Source: Desulfarculaceae bacterium (lineage in GTDB: Bacteria > Desulfobacterota > Desulfarculia > Desulfarculales > Desulfarculaceae). From it: a DNA stretch of 64,000 nucleotides. The number at the start of each line of letters is the position of its first letter. Position 1 is the first letter of the stretch. Made by a program: the position numbers and the translations under genes. Below, in pieces: positions 8,546 through 18,635 of this stretch. The notes under the pieces were generated by a model. The model saw only the letters and a list, made by a program, of their open reading frames with translations, was not told the DNA's origin and made no database searches. The stretch spans positions 1 to 64,000 of the forward strand of contig JAIPDO010000016.1 of NCBI GenBank assembly GCA_021737645.1. The letters are read 5' to 3'.

Positions 8546-11500
8546 ATGAAACCAAATCCGGCCATAAGCGGCGCCCGATATTGGATTACCTCCCTGGTGG
8601 TCGCGGCGTTGTACGTGCTCACCGCCAAGCTGGGCATGCTCCTGGCCACGGTGGGAGGCAACGTAACCCCCATTTGGCCGCCGGCGGGCATCGCCCTGGC
8701 CGCGGTGCTGCTTTGGGGCCGGCGCCTGGCCCCGGCCGTGGCCCTGGGCACCGTGGCGGCCACCGCCAGCACCGGAGCCCCCTGGCAATTCGCCCTGGCC
8801 GCCGCCGTGGGCAACACCGCCGCCGCCCTGGCCGGGCTTTGGTTGTTGAATCGGCAACTTGACCGTTCCATGGGACGGGTGCGCGACCTCATCGTCTTAG
8901 TTCTTTGGGGCGCCTTGGCCGCCAGCATCATCAGCGCCACCTTTGGAACCGCCGGACTGCTCTGGGCCGGCATGGTGCCCTGGCCCGGGTGGGCCACTCC
9001 CTGGCTTACTTGGTGGTTGGGCGACAGCATGGGAGTGGTGGTGACCACCCCGGTTATCCTCTACTGGTTCGCCCGCCCGGTATCAGGTTTCAACCACGCC
9101 AAACCCTGGGAACTGCTTTGCTGGGCCCTGAGCGCGAGCCTGGTCAGCATGCTCCTGTTCGGGGGCTGGGCCTCCGCCGGGCTCACCCACATGCTTTGCT
9201 TCCTGTCCTTCCCCCTGCTGCTTTGGGCCGCCCTGCGTTTTGGCCGCCGCCTCACCGCCACCTGCGCCATGGTGCTGTGTTACGCCACAGTGGCCGCCAC
9301 CGCCATGGGGGCTGGGCCTTTCGCCGAGCACATGATTTACGGCGGCATGGTGCTGCTGTGGGCCTATCTGGGCAGCTTGGTGGTCACCTCCTTGGCCCTG
9401 GTCTCCGCCGTGGGGCAAACCCGGCGGGTGGCCGAGCAGCTAAGCCACCACCGCGACGAGTTGGCCCAGGCGGTGGAGCGCCGCACCGCCCAATTGGTCT
9501 CCTCCCACCAGGAGCTTTGGCAGTCCCACCAGCGCACCCAGGCGGTCCTGGACGGCATCAGCGACGGGTTTTTCACCCTGGACCACAACACGGTGTTCAC
9601 CCACTTCAACGCCGCCGCCGAGCGCCTGGTTAAGCGCCGGGCCCAGGAAGTGCTGGGCCTTCCCTTTGCCGAAGCCTTTCCCGAGGCGGCGGGAAGCTTT
9701 TTGGAGCAACAGTACCGCAAGGCCATAAGGGAAAAGCGGCCCCTGGCCTTTGAAACCTTTTTCGAGCAAGAGCCTTACCGCAACTGGTTCGATGTGCGCG
9801 TCTATCCCTCGGAAAACGGCATCAGCGTCTTTTTCCAGGTGACCACCGCACAAAAAGAGGCGGCCCTGGCCCTGGCCCGCAGCGAGGAGCGCCTGCGCAC
9901 CCTGGTGGAGGAATCTCCCTTGGGGGTGGCGGTCATCAGCCCCCAAGGCGAATACCTCTACACCAACCCCCAATTCACCCGCATCTTCGGCTATGAGCAG
10001 GACGAAGTCCCCCGGGGCCGGGAATGGTTTGTGCGGGCCTTCCCTGATGCTGGGTACCGGCGCGAGGTTTTGGAGACCTGGCGGCGCGACCTCACCGCTT
10101 CCAAGGTGGGCCAGGTGCGGCCGCGCACCTACCGGGTCACCTGCAAAAGCGGCCGGACCAAAACCATAGAGTTCAGGCCGGTGACCCTGAGCACCGGCGA
10201 GCAATTGGTGATCTACGAGGACGTCAGCGAGCGCGAAAACGCCCTCAGGGCGCTGAGAGCCAGCGAGGAAAAGTTCTCCAAGGCCTTCCAGCACAGCCCC
10301 ATGTGGGTGGTGCTCTCCTCCCTGGAGGAGGGCCGCCTTTTCGAGGTGAACGAAACCTTTTTGCGCAGCACCGGCTACACCCGCCAGGAAGCGATCGGCA
10401 AGACCATCATGGAGCTGGGGCTCAACACCAACTCCGAGGGACGCGCCTGGGTGGTGGAGGCCCTGCGCCGCGAGGGCTCGGTGAGCGGGCTGGAGGTGCG
10501 CATGCGCACCAAGGCCGGGCGGCTTTTGATCATGGTCTACTACGGGACCATGATCGAGGTGGGTGGCGAGCGGCTGGTGCTTTCCCTGTTGCAGGACGTC
10601 ACCGAGGCCAAGCGCGCCGAAAAGGCTCTCAAAGCCAGCGAGGAAAAATTCCAAAAGCTCTACATGGCCAGCCCGGTGCCGATGAACCTGACCACCCTCA
10701 AGGAGGGGCGATACCTGGAGGTCAACGACGCCTTTTGCCAAATTTCCGGCTATTCCCGCCAGGAGGCCCTAAACAACACCAGCACGGGGTTGGGCCTGTG
10801 GGAAAACGCTGCAGACCGCGACACCGTCCACCAAATCATGCAGCGGGACGGCTCGCTGCGCGACTACCCGGTCAGCTTCAGGATGAAAAACGGCCAGGTG
10901 CGTCATTTCCTTTGGTCGGCGGAAATGATGGAGCTTGGGCCGGAGCCCTTGATGATAAGCGCCCACTTGGACATCACCGACCTGATCCGGGCTCAAGCCG
11001 CCCTAGCCGACAGCGAGTCCCGCTTTCGCTCGGTGGTGGAAAACTCGCTGGCGGGAATCTACGTGATCCAGGGCGGCAAGCTGGCCTATGTAAACCCGCG
11101 CCTGGTGAGCATGCTGGGCTTTTCCAGACCCGAAGACCTGTTGGGCAGCGACCCTTGGGAATACGTGCACCCGGGTGACCATGAGATGGTCAAAAGCGGA
11201 GGATGGCTGCGCCAACACCATGATGTCTCCCAACGTCATTACAATTTCCGGGCCATATGCGGCGACGGCAAAACGATCTGGCTGGAGGCCTTGGACACCC
11301 ACATCATGTATGAGGGGCGCAAAGCCAATCTGGGCAACGTGGTGGATATCACTCAGCGCAAGGCCACCGAGGAGGCGCTGAAGCAAAGCGAGGAGCAGTA
11401 CCGCCTGTTGGTGGACAACGCCCAGGACGCCATCTACATTCTCCAGGACGGCGTTTTCGTCTTCGCCAACCCCGAGGTGGAACGCTTGATCGGCTACACC

Positions 11501-12910
11501 CAGGAGGAGTTGCTCTCCCTGGACTTCAGAAAAGTCATCCACCCGGACCACCTGCCCGAAGTGTCCCAGCGCTACGCCGACCGCCTGCGCGGCAAAGCGG
11601 CCCTCAACGACTACCCCATGCGCGTTCTGGCCAAGGACGGAAGCGAACGCTGGATACAGACCAAGGGCATACTCATTAGCTGGAAAGAGCGGCCGGCCCT
11701 GCTCTACACCTCCCGGGACATAACCAGCCAACGGGCCATGGAGTCCCAGCTCAGGCAAAGCCAAAAGCTGGAGGCCATCGGCACCCTGGCCGGTGGCATC
11801 GCCCACGACTTCAACAACATGCTGGCCGCTATCATGGGCTATACCGAGTTGAGCCTGGACGATGCCGCTGCCGGCAGCGAACTGGCCCAAAATCTGGAGC
11901 AGGTAATGAAGGCCGGCGAGCGGGGCCGAGGCCTGGTGCAACAGTTCCTCTCTTTCAGCCGGGGGGCCGAGCGGGAAACCGAGCCCCTGGACCTGGCGGC
12001 TCTGATCGCCGAGGCGCTCAAGCTGCTCAGGGCCGCCATCCCCAGCAACATCACTATAAAAACCCGCCTGGAGCCCTGCGGCCTGGTCCGGGGCGACCCG
12101 GTCCAATTGCATCAGCTGTTGATGAACTTGGTGACCAACGCGGCCCAAGCCATGGAGGATACCGGCGGAACCATCACGCTGAGCCTGAAGCCCATCGAGG
12201 TGACCAGGGAAGATGCGCTTCAGAGTCCGGGTCTCATGCCCGGGCCTTATCTGCGGATGGTGGTGAGCGACACCGGGCCGGGCATACCCCAGGAACTCAG
12301 AGAGAGAATTTTCGAGCCGTTCTTCACCACCAAGGAGGCGGGCAAAGGCTCCGGCTTGGGCCTGGCCGCGGTTCATGGAATAGTCCAGAGCCACATGGGC
12401 GCCATCACCCTGGTGGACCAAGAGGGGCCGGGAGCCTCTTTCGTGGTGCTGCTGCCCGAGGACAAAGAGGCCGAACTTACTACGGGCCAACCCGCCGCCT
12501 ACCCCAACCCCACCGGCACCGAGCGGGTGATGTTCGTGGATGACGAGGGCAGCCTGGTGGAGGTGGGGGGCAACATACTAAAGCGGCTGGGCTACCGGGT
12601 CAGCGCCTTCACCTCCAGCCGCGAGGCCCTGGATGCCTTTAAGGCCGACCCCTCGGCCTACGACCTGCTCATAACCGACCAGACCATGCCCGGCCTCACC
12701 GGCGCGGCCCTAACCCAGGAGGTCAAGGCCCTGCGCCCGGAAATGCCGGTGATCATCACCTCCGGCTTCAGCCACCAGTTAAGCGCCGAGGGGGCCGCCA
12801 AGCTGGGGGTGGCCGCCTTTGTCATGAAGCCCATCACCTCACGGGAAATCGCCCGGGTGGTGCGCCGGTCCCTGGACGCCGCCAACCGGCCTATGCCAAA
12901 GATGACATAG
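8546..12910 (+). CDS. MASE1 / multi-PAS hybrid sensor histidine kinase with C-terminal receiver domain
   Basis: N-terminal multi-TM region ([32 protein letters not shown]1-like), repeated PAS modules, [29 protein letters not shown] (H box), [36 protein letters not shown], then [15 protein letters not shown]...[13 protein letters not shown] (REC). ORF extends to TTG 8525; ATG at 8546 preferred. Confidence 0.93.
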   Translation: MKPNPAISGARYWITSLVVAALYVLTAKLGMLLATVGGNVTPIWPPAGIALAAVLLWGRRLAPAVALGTVAATASTGAPWQFALAAAVGNTAAALAGLWLLNRQLDRSMGRVRDLIVLVLWGALAASIISATFGTAGLLWAGMVPWPGWATPWLTWWLGDSMGVVVTTPVILYWFARPVSGFNHAKPWELLCWALSASLVSMLLFGGWASAGLTHMLCFLSFPLLLWAALRFGRRLTATCAMVLCYATVAATAMGAGPFAEHMIYGGMVLLWAYLGSLVVTSLALVSAVGQTRRVAEQLSHHRDELAQAVERRTAQLVSSHQELWQSHQRTQAVLDGISDGFFTLDHNTVFTHFNAAAERLVKRRAQEVLGLPFAEAFPEAAGSFLEQQYRKAIREKRPLAFETFFEQEPYRNWFDVRVYPSENGISVFFQVTTAQKEAALALARSEERLRTLVEESPLGVAVISPQGEYLYTNPQFTRIFGYEQDEVPRGREWFVRAFPDAGYRREVLETWRRDLTASKVGQVRPRTYRVTCKSGRTKTIEFRPVTLSTGEQLVIYEDVSERENALRALRASEEKFSKAFQHSPMWVVLSSLEEGRLFEVNETFLRSTGYTRQEAIGKTIMELGLNTNSEGRAWVVEALRREGSVSGLEVRMRTKAGRLLIMVYYGTMIEVGGERLVLSLLQDVTEAKRAEKALKASEEKFQKLYMASPVPMNLTTLKEGRYLEVNDAFCQISGYSRQEALNNTSTGLGLWENAADRDTVHQIMQRDGSLRDYPVSFRMKNGQVRHFLWSAEMMELGPEPLMISAHLDITDLIRAQAALADSESRFRSVVENSLAGIYVIQGGKLAYVNPRLVSMLGFSRPEDLLGSDPWEYVHPGDHEMVKSGGWLRQHHDVSQRHYNFRAICGDGKTIWLEALDTHIMYEGRKANLGNVVDITQRKATEEALKQSEEQYRLLVDNAQDAIYILQDGVFVFANPEVERLIGYTQEELLSLDFRKVIHPDHLPEVSQRYADRLRGKAALNDYPMRVLAKDGSERWIQTKGILISWKERPALLYTSRDITSQRAMESQLRQSQKLEAIGTLAGGIAHDFNNMLAAIMGYTELSLDDAAAGSELAQNLEQVMKAGERGRGLVQQFLSFSRGAERETEPLDLAALIAEALKLLRAAIPSNITIKTRLEPCGLVRGDPVQLHQLLMNLVTNAAQAMEDTGGTITLSLKPIEVTREDALQSPGLMPGPYLRMVVSDTGPGIPQELRERIFEPFFTTKEAGKGSGLGLAAVHGIVQSHMGAITLVDQEGPGASFVVLLPEDKEAELTTGQPAAYPNPTGTERVMFVDDEGSLVEVGGNILKRLGYRVSAFTSSREALDAFKADPSAYDLLITDQTMPGLTGAALTQEVKALRPEMPVIITSGFSHQLSAEGAAKLGVAAFVMKPITSREIARVVRRSLDAANRPMPKMT

Positions 12911-12940
12911 GCAACCTATTGATAACACTACATTAACATC

Positions 12941-12969
12941 TTGACCTGCCGTATAGGTTGGGCCACAAT
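12941..12969 (+). promoter_or_regulatory. Candidate sigma70-type promoter for the AOR gene
   Basis: TTGACC (12941-12946), 17-bp spacer, CACAAT (12964-12969); ATAGGTTG within the spacer is complementary to CAACCTAT at 12912-12919. Confidence 0.35.
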
Positions 12970-13003
12970 GAGGCAATCTCCCCAACGTCTAGGAGGATTA
13001 CCC

Positions 13004-14740
13004 ATGGCCAAGCTTTTGCGCGTAAACATGAGCGAAATCATAACCAAGTTCGAACCGGTGCCCGAGCAATATCTGGGACTGGGAGGCCGCGGGCTGACCT
13101 CGGCCATAATCAGCAATGAGGTTGACCCCACCTGCCACCCCATCGGCCCCATGAACAAACTGGCCATAGCCACCGGCCTTTTGGGCGGCACCAACTGCGC
13201 CAACAGCGGCCGTCTTTCCATAGGAGCCAAAAGCCCGCTCACCGGCGGCATCAAGGAGTCCAACAGCGGCGGGCAGCCGGGCATCCACCTGGGCCGCCTG
13301 GACATCATGGCCATCGTGGTGGAGGGCGTGGCCGAGGCCGGCAAGTATTACAAGCTGGTGATCAACGCCGGAGGGGCCGAGTTGGTCCCGGCCGACGATC
13401 TCAAGGGCCTGGGCAACTACGATACCGTGGAAAAGCTCAAGGCCGCCCACGGCGAAAAGGTCTCCTTCATCACCATCGGCCAGGCCGGGGAAGCCATGCT
13501 CACCGCGGCCAGCATCGCCTGCACCGACACCGGCCTCAGGCCCACCCGCCACGCCGGGCGCGGCGGCCTGGGCGCGGTGATGGGCTCCAAGGGCCTAAAG
13601 GCCATCGTCATCGATCCCTCCGGGGGCCATGTGCCGGAGATGGCCGACCCCGAGGCCTTCAAGGCCGCGGCCAAGAGCTTCGCCAAGTTCTTGACCTCCC
13701 ATCCGGTCACCGGCGAGGGCCTGCCCGCCTACGGCACCGACATCCTCATCAACATCCTCAACGAGGCCGGCGGCCTGCCTACCCGCAACTTCAGCGTGGG
13801 CCGCTTCGCGGACGCGGAACAGGTGGGCGGCGAGCGCATGAACGAGATCACCACCAAGCGCGGCGGGGTGTGCACCCATGGCTGCATGACCTCCTGCGTG
13901 ATCCGCTGCTCGGGCCTGTACGTGGACGAAAAGGGCGACTACGTGACCAAGTGGCCCGAGTACGAAACCGTGTGGGCCTGGGGGCCCAACTGCGAAATAA
14001 GCGATCTGGACCTCATCGCCCAGATCGACCGCATGTGCGACGACTTCGGCGTGGACACCATTGAGATGGGAACGGCCATGGCCGTGGCCATGGAGGGCGG
14101 CCTGATTGAGTTCGGCGACGGGCCCGGCGCCCTGGAAGCCCTGTCCCAGATAGGCAAGCTCACCCCTCTGGGGCGCATCCTGGGCTGCGGCACCAAGGCG
14201 GTGGGCCAGATGTTCGGGGTCAAGCGGGTGCCGGTGGTCAAGGGCCAGAGCCTGCCCGCCTACGACCCCCGGGCGGTCAAGGGCGTGGGCGTGACCTACG
14301 CCACCACGCCCATGGGCGCGGACCACACCGCCGGGTACGCGGTGGCCACCAACATCCTCAAGGTGGGCGGCGACCTGGACCCCCTGAAGCCCCACGGCCA
14401 GAGCGAGCTGTCGCGCAACCTGCAGATCGCCACCGCGGCCATCGACACGGTGGGCCTGTGCCTGTTCGTGGCCTTCCCGGTGCTGGACAACCCCGAGTCC
14501 CTAGGCGACGTGGTGACCATGCTCAACGCCCGTTTCGGCTGGCAGCTCACGGTGGACGACGTGCCCGCGGTGGGCCAAAAAGTCTTGGAAATGGAGCTGG
14601 ACTTCAACCGGCGGGCCGGTTTCAACAAGTCCATGGACCGTTTGCCCGACTTCTTCAAGCGTGAACCCCTGAGGCCCCACAGCGAGGTCTTCGACATCCC
14701 CGACGAGGAGTTGGACCGGACCCTGGACTTTTCATCCTAG
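13004..14740 (+). CDS. Aldehyde:ferredoxin oxidoreductase family (tungsten-type) protein
   Basis: ATG after AGGAGG; YLGLGGRGLTSAIISNEVDP..NKLAIATGLLGGTNCANSGRLSIGAKSPLTGGIKESNSGG, GGVCTHGCMTSCVIRCSG Cys cluster, GVGVTYATTPMGADHTAGY. Confidence 0.95.
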   Translation: MAKLLRVNMSEIITKFEPVPEQYLGLGGRGLTSAIISNEVDPTCHPIGPMNKLAIATGLLGGTNCANSGRLSIGAKSPLTGGIKESNSGGQPGIHLGRLDIMAIVVEGVAEAGKYYKLVINAGGAELVPADDLKGLGNYDTVEKLKAAHGEKVSFITIGQAGEAMLTAASIACTDTGLRPTRHAGRGGLGAVMGSKGLKAIVIDPSGGHVPEMADPEAFKAAAKSFAKFLTSHPVTGEGLPAYGTDILINILNEAGGLPTRNFSVGRFADAEQVGGERMNEITTKRGGVCTHGCMTSCVIRCSGLYVDEKGDYVTKWPEYETVWAWGPNCEISDLDLIAQIDRMCDDFGVDTIEMGTAMAVAMEGGLIEFGDGPGALEALSQIGKLTPLGRILGCGTKAVGQMFGVKRVPVVKGQSLPAYDPRAVKGVGVTYATTPMGADHTAGYAVATNILKVGGDLDPLKPHGQSELSRNLQIATAAIDTVGLCLFVAFPVLDNPESLGDVVTMLNARFGWQLTVDDVPAVGQKVLEMELDFNRRAGFNKSMDRLPDFFKREPLRPHSEVFDIPDEELDRTLDFSS

Positions 14741-14796
14741 CCTGACTCAGCGGCGGGCCGGGGCCCAGGCTCCGGCCCGCCTTTTTGGAGAGCCGC

Positions 14797-15093
14797 GTGC
14801 AGATAACCGTCAAGCTGGCCGGACCCCTGCGTAAAGAGGTGGAAGGCCTGGTGGGTGGTGAAAAAGTCTTGGATCTGCCCCAGGGGGCCACGGTGTCCCA
14901 GGCCATAGAGACCCTGGGCCTCACCGGCAAAGTGCGCATGCTCATGCTCAACGGGCGGCCCCTGCAACAAGACGGGCCCATGAGCGATGGCGACCGCCTC
15001 ATGCTCCTGCCCCCCTCCCTGGCCTACAACATGTACGTGGCCACCAACTTCCTGGCCCCCTCGGTGCGCGAGGACATCCGCAAAAAGTCCTGA
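14797..15093 (+). CDS. MoaD/ThiS-like ubiquitin-fold protein without C-terminal diglycine
   Basis: GTG start after GGAG; VQITVKLAGPLRKEVEG...LPQGATVSQAIETLGLTGKVRMLMLNGRPLQQDGPMSDGDRLMLLPPSLAYNMYVATNFLAPSVREDIRKKS. Beta-grasp pattern ending in a non-GG tail. Confidence 0.8.
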   Translation: MQITVKLAGPLRKEVEGLVGGEKVLDLPQGATVSQAIETLGLTGKVRMLMLNGRPLQQDGPMSDGDRLMLLPPSLAYNMYVATNFLAPSVREDIRKKS

Positions 15094-15186
15094 GCAGTAC
15101 AGGCCGCCTGGTTCGCCCCCACCCTAAAATATGGGCCCCATCCCTATCGGTTTTAGGTGCTATCCCCTATTCCCACGCCCCACAAA

Positions 15187-15205
15187 TGTTTCGTAATTTG
15201 AAACA
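15187..15205. promoter_or_regulatory. Inverted repeat TGTTTC-N7-GAAACA, candidate operator upstream of MEDS gene
   Basis: Perfect 6+6 bp inverted repeat about 50 bp upstream of the start at 15253. Confidence 0.35.
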
Positions 15206-15252
15206 GCAAACTCCGAGATGTCCAGGCCCGCCCCCAACCAAGCCAGGAGGCC

Positions 15253-15894
15253 ATGGTGGAACAGGAGCCTAGAGGATTCCCAGCCTTTGCCCGAGGCGCG
15301 GCGCATTCACGGCACAGGGTGTTGATAAGCGACGACCCCGCCCAATGGCGGCGGACGGTGCGCGGCTTTTTGCGGGAGGGCCTGGCCCTGGGCGAGCCCT
15401 GCCTGTGCCTGCACTACCTCATCTCGCGGCGTAGCGTCTGCTGCTGCCTGGAAGCGGTGGGGGTGGACGCCGAGGCCGCCCAAAACAAGGGGCTTCTCAC
15501 CTTCCTGTCCGCGGAAGAGGTGTTCAATCAGGACGGGGTGTTCTCGCCCACCACCTGCCTGGGCGCCCTGGTCAGGGCCGGGCGAAGCGCTGTCCCCAAC
15601 TGGGGCGGGCCCGTCCGGGTGGTGGCGGATATGAACTGGGCGGCGGACAGCCGCCTGAACCACCTCCGGCTGCTGGTCTACGAGGATATGATCAATCGCC
15701 GCCTGCTCCCCCATTTCCCGGTCAACCTGCTTTGCTGCTACGACCGCGCCCTGTTCCCGCCCGCCTTTTTAAAGGAAGTGGTGGCCCGGCACAAAAGCGA
15801 GGTCCCGTTCCTGGAGCCCATGGGCGCCGGTTCGAGCCTGCCGGTTCCGCTGAACGGCGGCAACGGCCACCGGTCTAGCCTGGCGGCGCTTTAG
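15253..15894 (+). CDS. MEDS-domain (DcmR-type sensory) protein
   Basis: HRVLISDDPAQWRRTVRGFLREGLALGEPCLCL...VRVVADMNWAADSRLNHLRLLVYEDMINRRLLPHFPVNLLCCYDRALFP; MEDS-like pattern. Confidence 0.6.
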   Translation: MVEQEPRGFPAFARGAAHSRHRVLISDDPAQWRRTVRGFLREGLALGEPCLCLHYLISRRSVCCCLEAVGVDAEAAQNKGLLTFLSAEEVFNQDGVFSPTTCLGALVRAGRSAVPNWGGPVRVVADMNWAADSRLNHLRLLVYEDMINRRLLPHFPVNLLCCYDRALFPPAFLKEVVARHKSEVPFLEPMGAGSSLPVPLNGGNGHRSSLAAL

Positions 15895-15958
15895 GGCTCA
15901 TTGCATTCGGGCAACCCGCCCGCCCGCCAAGCACGGTGCGCGCCGCCTTGCGATGACC

Positions 15959-16816
15959 TTAGCCCAGGGTGAGGATCTCCAGGGCCGGAGCGGCCAGGTC
16001 CAGGTGCAAAAGCTGCCCTGGCCCCAGGCCCTTGCGCCCCAGCAACAGCTTCATGGCCTCGCTGACCTGAAGGCTGGCCACCGCCGCCGGGGTGGGGGTG
16101 GGGGTGCCCAGGAGCACCTCGGCCCCGTGGTCCTTGGGCGGGGGAGTGGGGCCGTGCAGGTCGCGCAGGCCAGGGCCCTGGGGAGGTATCACCATGACCA
16201 TGCCCTCCATGCCCGCCAAGGCCCCGTGCACCAGGGGCAACCCCGCCGCGCGGCAGGCGTCCTCCAAGTGGTAGCGGGCGGTGAGGTTGTCCAGGCAATC
16301 CACCGCCACCTGACAGCCCTGCACCAGGGCGGGCAGGTTGTCTGGGCCGATCCAGGCCACCTCGCCCCGCGCGTGGCAGGCCGGGTTGAGGCTGGCCGCC
16401 GCCTGGGCCGCCACCTGGGCCTTGGGGCGTCCCAGAGTCTCGGGGGTGGCCAGCATCTGGCGGTTTAGGTTGCTCTCCTCAAAGCTGTCGCCATCCACCA
16501 AGAGCAACTCGCCCACTCCCAAGCGGGCCAGCAGCAGGCAGGCCAGGCCCCCCAGGCCGCCGCAGCCCATCACTGCTACCGAGGAGTTCAGCAGGCGGGC
16601 CTGGTCTTGGGCGCTAAGCTCACCCCGGTTGGCCCGGAAACGCTCGGGCCAGATGCCCTGCTCCAGGCACTCCAGCATGGCCTGTTTCAGCCCACCGTCC
16701 TGCTCGGCGGCCAGGGCCTCAAGCCCGGCCAGGCTCACCGCATAAAAAACCTCGCCCTCGGGCAGAGAGTTTTCTTGCAGATAAGGAGCCAGGATTCGGC
16801 GCAACTCGGGCATCAT
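15959..16816 (-). CDS. HesA/MoeB/ThiF family adenylyltransferase (E1-like)
   Basis: QARLLNSSVAVMGCGGLGGLACLLLARLGVGELLLVDGDSFEESNLNRQMLATPETLGRPKAQVAAQAAASLNP...VAVDCLDNLTARYHLEDAC. Confidence 0.9.
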   Translation of the reverse strand: MMPELRRILAPYLQENSLPEGEVFYAVSLAGLEALAAEQDGGLKQAMLECLEQGIWPERFRANRGELSAQDQARLLNSSVAVMGCGGLGGLACLLLARLGVGELLLVDGDSFEESNLNRQMLATPETLGRPKAQVAAQAAASLNPACHARGEVAWIGPDNLPALVQGCQVAVDCLDNLTARYHLEDACRAAGLPLVHGALAGMEGMVMVIPPQGPGLRDLHGPTPPPKDHGAEVLLGTPTPTPAAVASLQVSEAMKLLLGRKGLGPGQLLHLDLAAPALEILTLG

Positions 16817-17052
16817 CCCCCTCCCACCGGCGGGAACAGGCCCACCCGGTCGCCGTCATTCAGCTCCTGATCCAGGGCGGCGGATCGGCCGTTGACCATG
16901 ATTATCTTGATGCGCGCCGGGTCCAGGCCAAGCCGGTGGATCAGGCCTTGGGCGCTCTCGCCCGGCACAAACTCCAGGTCCAACCCTGTATTGGGGTTGT
17001 AGCCCGGCACCTGCCGGCGCAGGGTGGTGCTCAGTTTGACCAAGAGGGACAT
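16813..17052 (-). CDS. MoaD/ThiS family sulfur-carrier protein
   Basis: 79 aa, beta-grasp with C-term LNDGDRVGLFPPVGGG (diglycine end); 4-nt overlap with the ThiF gene. Confidence 0.88.
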   Translation of the reverse strand: MSLLVKLSTTLRRQVPGYNPNTGLDLEFVPGESAQGLIHRLGLDPARIKIIMVNGRSAALDQELNDGDRVGLFPPVGGG

Positions 17053-17078
17053 GGCCTTCCTCGCGCAAAAGGTCTTAA

Positions 17079-18560
17079 TTAACTATAGCCCAGCTCCAGG
17101 GTCATTTCCTGGTGCTCCCAGCCATGCACAGCAAAAAAACCCCCCTGCTCCCGCCAACCCTGCCGAGCGAACAGGGGCACGTTGGCCTTCTGCACCGAGG
17201 CGGTGAGTTTGTCGGCCCCCCGGCGGCGGGCCTGCTCCTTGGCCTGGGCCAACAGCTCCGAGGCCACCCCCTGGCCCCGCCGGTCAGGCAGCACGGCCAA
17301 GCGCCCCAAACGCAGCAGCCCCTGGCTGTCATCCTCGGGCAGCAGGCGAAGCACCCCGGCCAGCTCGCCGCCCAGCCAGGCTCCCAGATGCAGGGCCATG
17401 CGGTCCTGGCCGTCCTGGTCGGTGCCCTGCACGATGCCTTGCTCGCGAACAAACACCTCGTGGCGCAGGGCCAGGGCCGCGTCCAGCTCCTGGGTGTTGC
17501 GCATGGGCCGCACCAGCAAGCTGAGCGGCTCCAGCTCCCAGGCCCCCAACGCGGTGTAGGCCCCGGAGCGCGCCGCACCCGCCTTGGCCATGCCCAGGCT
17601 CAGGCCATAGGCCCGCATCAAGGCGGCCACCTCGGCGTAGAGCCCGGCCATGTACTCCGGGTCAGGAGGGGCCTCCAACTCGAACTGATCACAGGAGCGC
17701 GCAGGAGTGAGCAGGGGAATCACCCCCATCTCGGCCAGCAGGTGGCAGCCCTGCAGGGTCTGGGCGCGGTCCTCGCCAAGACCGGCCAAGATGGTGCAGC
17801 TCACCTGCCCCGCCCCCAAGCGGCGCACCGACTCGGCCCAGGACTCCACGTAGCGGTCCAGGCCCAGCCCCACCTTGGCCGGGGCGATGCGGCCCAGCAC
17901 CGCCGGGTCAAAACTCATCAGGCTCAACTCCAGGCAATCCACCCCGGCCTGGGCCAGCCGCTTCAAGTCCTTGGTAAAGGCCGGGGGCAACAGCGAGGCC
18001 TGCACCGGCAAGCCGGTGGCCTCTTTTATGGCCTTGGTGATCTCGATGAGATGCTTGATCTCGCCCCCCGCCGGGGGAACCACCCCGGCCATGAGCAGCA
18101 CGTGGGCCACCCCGTCCAACTCCTTGGCCCGCGCGGCGGCCAGGGCCACCTGCTCCGGGGTCTTGTCCTCCAAGTCCAGGTCGGAGTCCCGCACAGGGCC
18201 TATGGAACAAAAGGAGCAGCGATTGGGGGAAGGCCAAAACAAGCAGGTGGGCCCCACCGCCACGGCCAGGCAGTCGGCCCCCTGGCGCTGAGCGATTTGG
18301 CCCAATGGCACACCCCGCGCATCGCTCTCGGCGCTGAAGGCCGGGGGAGGCAAAACCTCCACCGGGATATTCAATGCCCGGCCGTCCCGGCACAACTTGC
18401 CCGCCTTCAGGCTCCAGGGCGAGTCGCCCAGGGGCGGGCACACCGCCCGGCCACCCACCAGCAGGGTCAGATCCTCGCCGGGAGGGCGGGGCGGGGCCTC
18501 GTCCTGTTCCAGGCAGAGTCCCAGGCACAGAAGTTCATTGATTATCTGGGCGTGATCCAT
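17079..18560 (-). CDS. Radical SAM (MSMEG_0568-like) fused to GNAT acetyltransferase (MSMEG_0567-like)
   Basis: TCLFWPSPNRCSFCSIGPV (C-x8-C-x2-C), KTPEQVALAAARAKELDGVAHVLLMAGVVPPAGGEIKHL, YVESWAESVRRLGAGQVSCTILAGLGED; C-term RHEVFVREQGIVQGTDQDGQDRMALHLGAWL..LRLGRLAVLPDRRGQGVASELLAQAKEQARRRG (GNAT). Confidence 0.85.
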   Translation of the reverse strand: MDHAQIINELLCLGLCLEQDEAPPRPPGEDLTLLVGGRAVCPPLGDSPWSLKAGKLCRDGRALNIPVEVLPPPAFSAESDARGVPLGQIAQRQGADCLAVAVGPTCLFWPSPNRCSFCSIGPVRDSDLDLEDKTPEQVALAAARAKELDGVAHVLLMAGVVPPAGGEIKHLIEITKAIKEATGLPVQASLLPPAFTKDLKRLAQAGVDCLELSLMSFDPAVLGRIAPAKVGLGLDRYVESWAESVRRLGAGQVSCTILAGLGEDRAQTLQGCHLLAEMGVIPLLTPARSCDQFELEAPPDPEYMAGLYAEVAALMRAYGLSLGMAKAGAARSGAYTALGAWELEPLSLLVRPMRNTQELDAALALRHEVFVREQGIVQGTDQDGQDRMALHLGAWLGGELAGVLRLLPEDDSQGLLRLGRLAVLPDRRGQGVASELLAQAKEQARRRGADKLTASVQKANVPLFARQGWREQGGFFAVHGWEHQEMTLELGYS

Positions 18561-18635
18561 GGCTGCTTGCCTCCGGCTGACTGACTGGGCGGGCCGGTTG
18601 GCCCGGCAAGTCATTGTACCACCGGGGCTAAGGGA

